24,446 nucleotides of DNA, taken from NCBI GenBank assembly GCA_036263035.1, contig DATAHR010000211.1, forward strand, positions 1 to 24,446, read 5' to 3'. A program made the position numbers and the translations under genes. This DNA comes from JAICYJ01 sp036263035 (GTDB lineage: Bacteria; Actinomycetota; Thermoleophilia; Gaiellales; JAICJC01). Of this stretch, positions 7,906 through 14,809 are shown piece by piece. The first letter of the stretch is position 1. Every line of letters starts with the position of its first letter. The notes under the pieces were generated by a model. The model made no database searches. It was given only the letters and a program-made list of their open reading frames with translations, and was not told the origin of the DNA.

Positions 7906-8824
7906 CGCCGGCAGCCTGTTCAGCTCGGTGCGGCTGCTGAACGCCGCGATGACCGATGTCCGCAAGGGCACGGGCGACCAGCGGCCGTTGCTGCTGTGCG
8001 GCCGCAGCGCTCCGCTCGACGCGCTGATCGAGGCGCTCGACGCGCAGGGCAACCCGGCGGTGCAGCTGTTCGCCGTGCGGCGGCTGACGCGGGACGATTC
8101 CGCGCGGCTGTCGGAGGCGTCGGTGGCCGTCTACGGCGGTGAGGTGCTGTCCGGCCTGGACGACCAGACGCGGGCCGATCTCGAGGTGCTTGGCCGCGCG
8201 AAGTCGCCGAAGCTTGCGATGCTGGAGGCGCTCGACCTGCCGAGCGACGCGATCGCCGCCGCCGGCCGGGTGCGCGGCGTGCAACCGCAGGACGTGATGC
8301 CGTACCGCCAGGGCCACTTCCCCGTCAACCGGGCGATGGACATGCTCGCCGACCGGGTCGGGTCGAGCGGCCCGTGGGTGGCCTCGCAGGTGCCGGCGCT
8401 CCGCTCGCGCATCGTCGAGGGCGTGATCGAGGCGGCCGCCCGTCGCAACGCGAAGGCTTCGCTGATGATCTTCGTGCCCGGGGCCGACATGCCGGTGCTG
8501 ACGGCGGTGCAGATGCGGATGGTGCTGCAGATCGCCGCCTGCCACGGCGAGGAGGTGTCGGTCGACCGCGCGTTCGAGCTCCTGTCGGTGCTCGGCGCGG
8601 GGTTCGGCTTCCGGATGCTGGCGCGGTCGGCGCTCGACTTCATCCCGGTCGCCGGCTGGGCGGTGCAGAGCGGCATCGCGTACTCGGCCACGCGGGCGCT
8701 GGGGACGGCCGCGGACGAGTACTTCGAACGCGGCGCGGTCGCGGACGTCTCGAAGCTGCGGGCGATCGCCGAGGGGCTGCGGTACGAGCTGGAAGAGCAG
8801 ATCCGCAAGCGTCGCGCGTCCTAG
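7898..8824 (+). CDS. DUF697/YcjF-like membrane-associated protein with degenerate NTPase-like N-terminus
   Basis: The C-terminal part (about 190-300) resembles DUF697: VLTAVQMRMVLQIAACHG, then GFGFRMLARSALDFIPVAGW and IAYSATRALGTAADEYFE, with a glycine-rich hydrophobic hairpin. DUF697 proteins often carry an N-terminal GTPase domain. Here the first 130 residues look like an alternating alpha/beta region (RPLLLCGRSAPLDALIEALD) with no GxxxxGKS/T P-loop, so nucleotide binding is doubtful. The start overlaps rodA by 8 nt, making it the fifth gene of the elongation operon. A link to envelope growth is suggested by position only. A palindromic repeat follows the stop. Confidence 0.7.
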   Translation: MPNAGSLFSSVRLLNAAMTDVRKGTGDQRPLLLCGRSAPLDALIEALDAQGNPAVQLFAVRRLTRDDSARLSEASVAVYGGEVLSGLDDQTRADLEVLGRAKSPKLAMLEALDLPSDAIAAAGRVRGVQPQDVMPYRQGHFPVNRAMDMLADRVGSSGPWVASQVPALRSRIVEGVIEAAARRNAKASLMIFVPGADMPVLTAVQMRMVLQIAACHGEEVSVDRAFELLSVLGAGFGFRMLARSALDFIPVAGWAVQSGIAYSATRALGTAADEYFERGAVADVSKLRAIAEGLRYELEEQIRKRRAS

Positions 8825-8827
8825 CGA

Positions 8828-8899
8828 GGGGTCTGCCTTCGGGCTGACCCCGGTGGGGAACCGCCGGCCGCAACCGGGGTCAGGCTGAAGGCTGACCCC
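8828..8899. repeat. Intergenic palindromic repeat, copy 1 (two inverted arms)
   Basis: Two 24-nt arms, 8828-8851 and 8876-8899, are inverted relative to each other with 21 of 24 matches. Each arm is itself a hairpin of the form GGGGTC...GACCCC. They flank a 24-nt centre. The element starts 3 nt after a stop codon and ends 6 nt before the -10 of the next gene. Copies of the family lie at 10686-10709 and 13908-13974. It could terminate the elongation operon, although no T-tract follows. Confidence 0.75.
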
Positions 8900-8905
8900 A
8901 CGCGA

Positions 8906-8911
8906 TACCAT
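8906..8911 (+). promoter_or_regulatory. -10 hexamer for a leaderless radical SAM mRNA
   Basis: TACCAT lies 7 nt upstream of the ATG at 8919, and no Shine-Dalgarno fits between. Any -35 would fall inside the palindromic repeat. Confidence 0.55.
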
Positions 8912-8918
8912 CTCGCCC

Positions 8919-10673
8919 ATGCCCTCGCTCCTCGACCGGAAGATCGAGGCTGTCCTCGAGACGGTGCAGAAGCCGTCGCGCTACATCGGCGGCGAGGCCA
9001 ACCAGGTATCCAAGCCCACGGCCACGCGGCTGGTGGCGCTCTGCTACCCCGACGCCTACGAGATCGGCATCTCGAACCAGGCCCTGCAGATCCTCTACAC
9101 GCAGGTGAACCGCCGGGAGTCGTTCGCCGCCGAGCGCGTCTACTGCCCGTGGCCCGACATGGGCGACGCCATGCGTGCCGAGGGCATCCCGCTGTTCACG
9201 CTCGAGAGCTGGCGGCCGGTGCGCGAGGTCGACCTGCTCGGAATCACCCTCCAGGCCGAGCTGACCTACTCGAACGTGCTGGAGGTACTCGACCTGGCGG
9301 GCATCCCCGTGCGCGCAGCCGACCGCGGCCCCGGCGACCCGATCGTGATCGCGGGCGGGCCCAGCGCCTCCAACCCGGCGCCGATGGCTCCGTTCTTCGA
9401 CGCCTTCTTCATGGGCGAGTCGGAGGAGGCGTTCGAGACGGTGCTCGACGCGATCGACTCGTCCTCCGATCGGGCAACGAGGGTCGAGCGGCTGGGTGCG
9501 ATCCCGTACGTCTACATCCCGGCCAGCGGCCGCACGCCCGTCGAGCGGGCGATCTACACCGAGTTCGGCATCGAGACGCAGCCCACGGCCCCCGTCGTCC
9601 CGTACTCCTCCGCGATCTTCTCGCGCGCGTCGGTCGAGGTGATGCGCGGCTGCACCCGCGGCTGTCGGTTCTGCCACGCCGGCACCTGGTACCGGCCGGT
9701 GCGCGAGCGGCCGGCGGATCAGGTGATCGAGGCCGGCATGGCACAGCTCGGCTGCACCGGGTACGACGAGCTCTCGCTCACGAGCCTCGCCACGAGCGAC
9801 TACACCGACGTGGTCGCCGCCATTGAGGGCATCAAGCAGCTCGCTCCCGAGCTGCACCTGTCGCTTCCCTCGAACCGCGTCGACACCGGCCCGGTGGCCC
9901 TCACCGCCGCCGCCAACGCCCGGCAGTCGTCGATCACGCTGGCGCCGGAGGCGGCCACGCAGCGGATGCGGGACATCATCTGCAAGACGATCACAGACGA
10001 GATGATCGAGAGCGCGATCGAGGCGGCGTTCCGGGCCGGCTACTCGAGCCTGAAGATGTACTTCATGATCGGCCTGCCGCGCGAGACGCACGACGAGGTG
10101 CAGGGCATCGTCGATCTCGGCATCCGCGCGCGCGAGATCGGCCGCTCGGTCGGCGGGCGGTTCTCGGTGCACGTCAGCGCCTCGAACTTCGTGCCGAAGC
10201 CGCACACGCCGTTCCAGTGGGAGGGGATGGCGCCCCGCGATCAGCTGGCGGCAAAGCAGGCATACATGCGGCGGGCGATGCCGACGCGGCAGATCCGGCT
10301 GTCGCTGCACGACCTGCGCACCTCGATGCTCGAGGGGGCGCTGTCGCGCGGCGACGAGGGCACCGCCGACGTGATCGAGCGGGCGTGGCGGGGCGGCGCG
10401 CGGTTTGACGCGTGGACGGAGATGTTCCAGGAGCAGGCGTGGCACGACGCGTTCGCCGCAGCCGGCACGACGATGGACGACGAGGCGACGCGTGAGTACG
10501 GCGAGTGGGATGAGCTGCCGTGGGATCACGTGCGAAGCGGCGTCTCGAAGGAGTTCCTGCTCGATGAGTGGTGGCAGAGCCAGGCCGAGGTGGCGACGGG
10601 CGATTGCCGCTGGGACGGCTGTGCGGACTGCGGCGCGTGCTTCGGGCCGGTGCGGAACCTGCTGGTCAACTAG
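8919..10673 (+). CDS. TIGR03960-type (B12-binding-like) radical SAM protein
   Basis: The N-terminal region (about 35-180; ALCYPDAYEIGISNQALQIL, IVIAGGPSASNPAPMAPFFD) looks like the Rossmann-like B12-binding-type domain of this family, but lacks a DxHxxG cobalamin motif. The radical SAM core begins at RGCTRGCRFCHAG (C245, C249, C252). A C-terminal Cys cluster, GDCRWDGCADCGAC (C563, C568, C571, C574), suggests a second metal centre. The family is widespread, conserved beside TIGR03936 and RNase E/G genes, and of unproven function; a role in RNA or ribosome modification is inferred from that neighbourhood. Here the TIGR03936 partner is a separate gene 149 nt downstream, with a repeat and a promoter-like hexamer between. 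Confidence 0.88.
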   Translation: MPSLLDRKIEAVLETVQKPSRYIGGEANQVSKPTATRLVALCYPDAYEIGISNQALQILYTQVNRRESFAAERVYCPWPDMGDAMRAEGIPLFTLESWRPVREVDLLGITLQAELTYSNVLEVLDLAGIPVRAADRGPGDPIVIAGGPSASNPAPMAPFFDAFFMGESEEAFETVLDAIDSSSDRATRVERLGAIPYVYIPASGRTPVERAIYTEFGIETQPTAPVVPYSSAIFSRASVEVMRGCTRGCRFCHAGTWYRPVRERPADQVIEAGMAQLGCTGYDELSLTSLATSDYTDVVAAIEGIKQLAPELHLSLPSNRVDTGPVALTAAANARQSSITLAPEAATQRMRDIICKTITDEMIESAIEAAFRAGYSSLKMYFMIGLPRETHDEVQGIVDLGIRAREIGRSVGGRFSVHVSASNFVPKPHTPFQWEGMAPRDQLAAKQAYMRRAMPTRQIRLSLHDLRTSMLEGALSRGDEGTADVIERAWRGGARFDAWTEMFQEQAWHDAFAAAGTTMDDEATREYGEWDELPWDHVRSGVSKEFLLDEWWQSQAEVATGDCRWDGCADCGACFGPVRNLLVN

Positions 10674-10685
10674 GGCGTCGCGACC

Positions 10686-10709
10686 AGGGTCAGGCTGAAG
10701 CCAGACCCT
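10686..10709. repeat. Intergenic palindromic repeat, copy 2 (single arm)
   Basis: A 24-nt hairpin with 9 of 10 paired positions in its core stem and a GA loop starts 12 nt after the radical SAM stop. Its left half, GGGTCAGGCTGAAG, is identical to the matching part of copies 1 and 3. Only one arm of the two-arm element is present. Confidence 0.7.
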
Positions 10710-10726
10710 ACGACCGAGCTCCCCGC

Positions 10727-10822
10727 TACACTGGGTACCAGACGGAGCGATCCGCAGCCGGGGTCGTCGAGCCCCAGGCGCCGCTCCAGGACCGAGATTT
10801 CCTCTTCAAGTGAGTTTCTTCA
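10727..10822 (+). promoter_or_regulatory. Candidate promoter and structured 5' UTR ahead of the TIGR03936/RNase E genes
   Basis: A -10-like TACACT (10727-10732) would start an mRNA near 10739 with a leader of about 84 nt. The leader can fold: GGAGCG (10744-10749) pairs with CGCTCC (10782-10787), enclosing GGGG (10760-10763) with CCCC (10772-10775). An unpaired, AU-richer stretch follows (about 10795-10822). RNase E mRNAs of enterobacteria are autoregulated through a structured leader; any parallel here is speculation. Confidence 0.4.
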
Positions 10823-11470
10823 TTGACATATCGCTTCACGTTCGCGGTGCGGGGCCGGGCACGCTTCCTCTCGCACCTCGAAACCGTTGACACACTGCTC
10901 TCGGCGATCCGCCGGGCCGGATACCAGGTGGCGCTCTCGCGCGGCATGAAGCCGCGGCCCGTGATCGCGCTGGCCCTGCCCCGCGCGGTCGGCGTCGAGA
11001 GCGACGGGGAGCTGGCCGACGTCGAGCTGACCGGCGACCCCGACCCGGCCGAGCTGCGCGAGCGGCTGGCACCGCAGCTTCCAGCCGGGTTCGGCCTGCT
11101 CGGCGTCGAGCACGCCGAGGGCAAGCAGGCCGCCTCGCGTGTCCGCGCCGTCCGCTACCTCGTCGAGACCGACGACGGTGTCGACTGGGAAGCGGCCGTC
11201 GCCCGCTACCTGCAGTCCGACGAGGCCGTCGTCACCCGCACCGCCCCGAAGAAGCCGGACAAGCGGGTGGACGTGCGGCGCTTCTGTGCGCGCCTGCAGC
11301 CTGTGCCCACCGGCCTCGAGGCCGAGATCGAACTGACCGACGCCGGGACAGCCCGGCCGGAGGAAGTCGCAACAGCGGTCGCCGCCACCATCGGCGCGAC
11401 CCCGACCATCACCCGGATCGTGCGCACCGAGATCGTGCTGCGCGATGCCGTGGTAGGAGCTCATACGTGA
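10823..11470 (+). CDS. TIGR03936 / DUF2344 radical SAM-associated protein
   Basis: The N-terminus YRFTFAVRGRARFLSHLETV is the family's FLSHL signature, followed by LSRGMKPRPVIALALPRAVGVESDGELADVEL, where related proteins read GxxPrp...lplavGveS.gEl. The 215 residues match the stand-alone version of the domain; in some genomes it is fused to TIGR03960. TTG at 10823 is the likely start, because an in-frame stop lies at 10811-10813 and the reading begins directly at the conserved strand. No clear Shine-Dalgarno is visible. The stop overlaps the RNase gene (GTGA). Function is unproven; conserved linkage suggests it serves the radical SAM protein or RNA metabolism. Confidence 0.85.
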   Translation: MTYRFTFAVRGRARFLSHLETVDTLLSAIRRAGYQVALSRGMKPRPVIALALPRAVGVESDGELADVELTGDPDPAELRERLAPQLPAGFGLLGVEHAEGKQAASRVRAVRYLVETDDGVDWEAAVARYLQSDEAVVTRTAPKKPDKRVDVRRFCARLQPVPTGLEAEIELTDAGTARPEEVATAVAATIGATPTITRIVRTEIVLRDAVVGAHT

Positions 11471-13905
11471 CCGTAATCGCAAACACCATCAAGACCATCC
11501 TCATCTCCGTCGACCTGTCGGAGCTGCGCGTTGCCGTGCTCGAGGAGGGCCGCACCGTCGAGACCTACATCGAGCGGCGCGGCGCAGGTTCCATTGCAGG
11601 CAACATCTACAAGGCGCGGATCGACAACATCCTGCCCGCCATCGACGCGGCCTTCGTCGACTTCGGTGCCCCCAAGAACGGCTTCCTCCAGGTCAAGGAC
11701 GTGGTCGTCCCCGGGATGAGCGCCACCACCCGGCGGCGCAAGAAGATCTCGGACCTGCTCTCGAACGGCCAGGACATCCTGGTGCAGATCGAGAAGAACC
11801 CGATGAAGACCAAGGGCGCCCGCGTGACGATGGAGCTGTCCATCGCCGGGCGGTTCCTGGTGCTCACGCCCGACGGCGAGGGCTCCGGCGTCAGCAAGCG
11901 CCTGCCCGACGGCGAGCGCGAGCGGCTGCGCAAGCTCGTCAAGCAGCTCGAGACCGACGGCGTCGGCGTGATCGCCCGCACGGCGGCCGCAGGCGCGACG
12001 CTCGAGGACCTCGAGCGCGACCTGCGCTTCCTCCGCAAGATCTGGGCGCAGGTCGAGGCGCGCGCAAAGACCGCGCCGCCCAAGACGCTGATCCACCAGG
12101 ACGGCGACCTCTCGCTACGCATCATCCGCGACCTGCTCACCCGCAACGTGGACAAGGTCGTCGTCGATTCCGAGCGCCAGTACCGGCGCATCCTCGGCTG
12201 GGTGCGCACCACCCAGCCAGAGTTCGCCGACCGCATCCACCTGCACACCGGTAGCCAGCCGCTGTTCGAGCAGTACGGGGTGGAGGCGGCGATCCGCTCG
12301 ACGCTGAACCGGCGAGTCGACCTTCCCTCCGGTGGCTACCTGCTGTTCGACTACGCCGAGGCGTTCACGGTGATCGACGTCAACTCCGGTTCGTCCACGC
12401 GCCAGAGCCACCTCGAGGAGACGACGCTGCGCACGAACGTGGAGGCCGCCCGCGAGGTGATGCGCCAGCTGCGGCTACGTGACATCGGCGGCATCATCGT
12501 GATCGACTTCATCGACCTGGAGCGCGAGAAGAACCGCAAGGAACTGCTCGGCGTGCTCCAGGAGGAGCTGGCGAAGGACCGCACCAAGACCTACCTGGTC
12601 GACATCTCGCCGCTCGGCCTGGTCGAGATGACCCGCCAGAACGTCACCGAGGGCGTGCGCGAGACGCTCACATCGATCTGCCCGACCTGCGGCGGCGAGG
12701 GGCGCGTGCTCTCGCAGGACACGATGGCGGTGGAGGCAGAGCGCAAGCTGCGCAAGCTGGCCCGCACGTCCTCGTCGGAGGCGTTCCGCATCCGGCTGAA
12801 CGCGAAGGTGGCGGCGAAGCTGGCCGGCCCGGGCGGCGTGCGCCTGCTCGAGCTCGAGCGCGAGACGCACAAGTTCTTCACGCTCGACCCGGAGATGCGG
12901 CTGCCGCTCGAGGAGGTGGACGTCATCGACGAGGGCACGCGGGCCGAGATCGACGGCGACGCCGTGCCCGTCAAGGAGGGCAGCGAGCAGCGGGTGAAGA
13001 TCGCCGAGCCGCACATGTTCAACCTGTCGGACGGCGTTGCCCGGATCGACGGCGGCTACCCCGTCATCGTCGGCGGCGCCATCAGCTACGTCGGTGAGGA
13101 GCACCGCGTCCGCATCGAACGAGCGACGCGGACGACGGCCTACGCCACCCTGCTCGATGCGAAGCCGGCTCCGATCGAGCTGCCGCCGGAGCCCGGCGAG
13201 TTCGAGCTGCCGGACTTCGACCGCGAGATCGGCGAGCGGCTGGAGCTGGAGGAGCGCACGCGGGGCCGCCGCCGCCGGCCGGCTGCGACCACGACCACGA
13301 AGCGGAAGACGGCCAAGGAGGCGGCCGCCGACAAGGAGGCCGCGGAGGCGCCGGAGGTCGTGGAGGCGGCCGACGCGGAGGGGGACGCGGCCGCGCCCGA
13401 GGAGGAGCCCAAGCCGAAGCGCCGCCGCAGCCGCGGCGGGCGCGGCCGGTCGAAGACGGAGGCCGCCAGGAGCGACGACGCCGAGGCGTCTGCCGACGCC
13501 GAGGAGCCTGCGGCCGAGCCGGCTGCCGAGGCCGAGGCGACAGAGGACGGGGCCACGCCGGCTCCCAAGCGCCGTCGCGGCAGCCGTGGAGGCCGCAGCC
13601 GCACGCGCAAGCCGGCGGAGGCCGCTGCGCCGGAGCAGTCCGAGACTGACGGGTCGTTGCTCGAGCCGCCAACGGTCGTCCCCAGCGATGACGCGGCCGC
13701 CGAGGAGCCGAAGCCGAAACCGGCGCGGAAGCCGCGGGCCCGGAAGCCGAGGACGACCGCGTCCGCCGCTGCCGCCGCGGACACGGCAGAGGCAAACGGC
13801 GAGCCGGCGCCGGCGGCCGAGCCGGCATCCGTAAGCCCCACGGCAGAGCCGCCACAGGCCGAGGCGCCGAAGAAGGGGCTGTTCGGCAGGCTGCTGGGCG
13901 AGTAG
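11467..13905 (+). CDS. rne: Ribonuclease E/G family endoribonuclease with long disordered basic tail
   Basis: This single-strand-specific endonuclease acts in mRNA decay and rRNA/tRNA processing. The order of regions is: S1 domain (about 38-125; GNIYKARIDNILPAIDAAFV), 5'-sensor/RNase H-like region, the DNase I-like catalytic part with the metal-binding aspartates D304 (TVIDVNSGS) and D347 (IIVIDFID), and the Zn-link CPTC (C405, C408). Residues about 600-800 are low-complexity, Ala/Glu/Pro-rich, with three basic patches (PKRRRSRGGRGRSK, PKRRRGSRGGRSRTRK, KPARKPRARKPR) likely to bind RNA. The chain ends in KKGLFGRLLGE, a short amphipathic motif. The tail is C-terminal and contiguous. The GTG start overlaps the preceding stop by 4 nt. 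Confidence 0.92.
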   Translation: MTVIANTIKTILISVDLSELRVAVLEEGRTVETYIERRGAGSIAGNIYKARIDNILPAIDAAFVDFGAPKNGFLQVKDVVVPGMSATTRRRKKISDLLSNGQDILVQIEKNPMKTKGARVTMELSIAGRFLVLTPDGEGSGVSKRLPDGERERLRKLVKQLETDGVGVIARTAAAGATLEDLERDLRFLRKIWAQVEARAKTAPPKTLIHQDGDLSLRIIRDLLTRNVDKVVVDSERQYRRILGWVRTTQPEFADRIHLHTGSQPLFEQYGVEAAIRSTLNRRVDLPSGGYLLFDYAEAFTVIDVNSGSSTRQSHLEETTLRTNVEAAREVMRQLRLRDIGGIIVIDFIDLEREKNRKELLGVLQEELAKDRTKTYLVDISPLGLVEMTRQNVTEGVRETLTSICPTCGGEGRVLSQDTMAVEAERKLRKLARTSSSEAFRIRLNAKVAAKLAGPGGVRLLELERETHKFFTLDPEMRLPLEEVDVIDEGTRAEIDGDAVPVKEGSEQRVKIAEPHMFNLSDGVARIDGGYPVIVGGAISYVGEEHRVRIERATRTTAYATLLDAKPAPIELPPEPGEFELPDFDREIGERLELEERTRGRRRRPAATTTTKRKTAKEAAADKEAAEAPEVVEAADAEGDAAAPEEEPKPKRRRSRGGRGRSKTEAARSDDAEASADAEEPAAEPAAEAEATEDGATPAPKRRRGSRGGRSRTRKPAEAAAPEQSETDGSLLEPPTVVPSDDAAAEEPKPKPARKPRARKPRTTASAAAAADTAEANGEPAPAAEPASVSPTAEPPQAEAPKKGLFGRLLGE

Positions 13906-13907
13906 GA

Positions 13908-13974
13908 GCTGCCTTCATGGTTGACCCGGTTGTGGCCGTGGCGTCTCAACCTGGGTCAGGCTGAAGCCTGACCC
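13908..13974. repeat. Intergenic palindromic repeat, copy 3 (two inverted arms)
   Basis: The right arm (13953-13974) is a perfect 10-bp hairpin with a GA loop. The left arm (about 13908-13927) is a diverged inverted copy starting 3 nt after the RNase stop. It aligns end to end with copy 1 (8828-8899), including the central CGGT...CAACC region. Confidence 0.72.
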
Positions 13975-14005
13975 TCGGTTCGCGCCCGAAAACGACCTCG
14001 TCTGC

Positions 14006-14058
14006 TACCATCATCCAGCCCGTCCTACCGCGGGCATTTTCGTGTGGAGAGCGCCGGT
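14006..14058 (+). promoter_or_regulatory. Promoter and hairpin leader of rplU-rpmA
   Basis: TACCAT (14006-14011) is a fitting -10; a start near 14018 would place a 5-bp hairpin GCCCG/CGGGC (14018-14022 with 14031-14035) at the very 5' end of the mRNA, followed by ATTTT. The Shine-Dalgarno GGAGAG (14045-14050) lies 8 nt from the ATG. The hairpin could stabilise the transcript or serve ribosomal protein feedback (inference). Confidence 0.45.
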
Positions 14059-14427
14059 ATGTACGCAGTGATCAAGGTTGGCGGCAAGCAGTACCGCGTC
14101 GAGCAGGGCGAGAAGCTCCTGGTCGATCGCCAGCCCCTGGATGCGGGCGCGAAGTTCACGCCCGAGGTGCTGATGACGGGCGGCGACAGTGTCGTCACCG
14201 ACCGCTCGAAGCTCGCCGGCACGGTTACCGCCGAGGTGCTCGAGCATGTCCGCGGCGAGAAGATCCGCGTGTTCACCTACAAGCCCAAGCGTGGCTTCAA
14301 GAAGACGCGCGGCCACCGCTCGGAGCTGTCCCGCATCTCGATCGCCTCGATCGGCGCCGCGAAGAAGCCGCGGGCCACGCGCAAGAAGACCGAGACGGCC
14401 GCGAAGGAGGACGCAGATGGCACATAA
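14059..14427 (+). CDS. rplU: 50S ribosomal protein L21
   Basis: L21 binds 23S rRNA. The start MYAVIKVGGKQYRVEQGEKLLVD and the segment TYKPKRGFKKTRGHRSELSRISI are diagnostic. ATG 14059 is chosen over GTG 14044 because it matches the universal N-terminus and has GGAGAG at 8 nt. The 122 residues exceed the usual ~103; the surplus is a Lys/Ala/Glu-rich C-terminal tail (about 105-122). It overlaps rpmA by 11 nt. Confidence 0.96.
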   Translation: MYAVIKVGGKQYRVEQGEKLLVDRQPLDAGAKFTPEVLMTGGDSVVTDRSKLAGTVTAEVLEHVRGEKIRVFTYKPKRGFKKTRGHRSELSRISIASIGAAKKPRATRKKTETAAKEDADGT

Positions 14428-14677
14428 GAAGGGACTCGGCTCCTCCAAGAACGGCCGCGACTCGCACGCGCAGCGTCTGGGAGTGAAGGTCTTCGCCGGT
14501 CAGGACGTGACCGCCGGTTCGATCATCGTCCGCCAGCGCGGGACGCGGTTCTATCCCGGCGTCGGCACCGGCCTCGGCGGGGACGACACCGTCTTCGCGA
14601 CCACCGACGGCACGGTGGAGTTCACGCGCCGAAACGGCAAGCGCTTCATCAACGTCGTCGCTGCCGAAACCGCGTAG
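14417..14677 (+). CDS. rpmA: 50S ribosomal protein L27
   Basis: L27 reaches the peptidyl-transferase centre with its N-terminus. MAHKKGLGSSKNGRDSHAQR, VKVFAGQDVTAGSIIVRQRG and FYPGVGTGLGGDDTVFA are all conserved. Its 86 residues are normal, and there is no Firmicutes-type cleavable N-terminal extension: the mature MAHKKG end is encoded directly. The Shine-Dalgarno GAAGGAGGA lies within the rplU tail. obgE, often the next gene, is displaced by about 4.6 kb. Confidence 0.97.
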   Translation: MAHKKGLGSSKNGRDSHAQRLGVKVFAGQDVTAGSIIVRQRGTRFYPGVGTGLGGDDTVFATTDGTVEFTRRNGKRFINVVAAETA

Positions 14678-14706
14678 CCCTTCCAGGCAGATCGTGACAC
14701 AACCGT

Positions 14707-14748
14707 TATAGACGTGGTCTATACGGGTCGGATGTCCCGGTTTACACT
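14707..14748 (+). promoter_or_regulatory. Palindromic operator and candidate -10 of the S55 peptidase gene
   Basis: A perfect inverted repeat, TATAGAC-GTG-GTCTATA (14707-14723), stands out as AT-rich in a GC-rich gap. TACACT at 14743-14748 is a plausible -10, so a protein bound to the palindrome would cover the -35 zone. No regulator gene lies next to it. The 132-nt gap holds nothing else apparent. Confidence 0.5.
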
Positions 14749-14809
14749 CGACACACGCTGACTCGGGGCGAACAGCGCCCCGCTGCGGCGCCATCGTCGG
14801 GAGGCTGTC

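Noticed and set aside
8880..10529. 549-codon open frame on the minus strand opposite the radical SAM gene
   Set aside because: It is a GC-rich shadow: Arg/Gly/Ala/His-rich sequence without domain pattern, fully antisense to a clearly conserved protein.
13037..13949. Long alternate-frame and antisense ORFs over the RNase E tail
   Set aside because: The tail is low complexity, so all frames stay open and read Ser/Arg/Pro or Ala/Ser repeats; only the frame joined to the RNase core is supported.
14417..14440. Cleavable N-terminal extension on L27
   Set aside because: The reading frame begins directly with MAHKKG after a strong Shine-Dalgarno.
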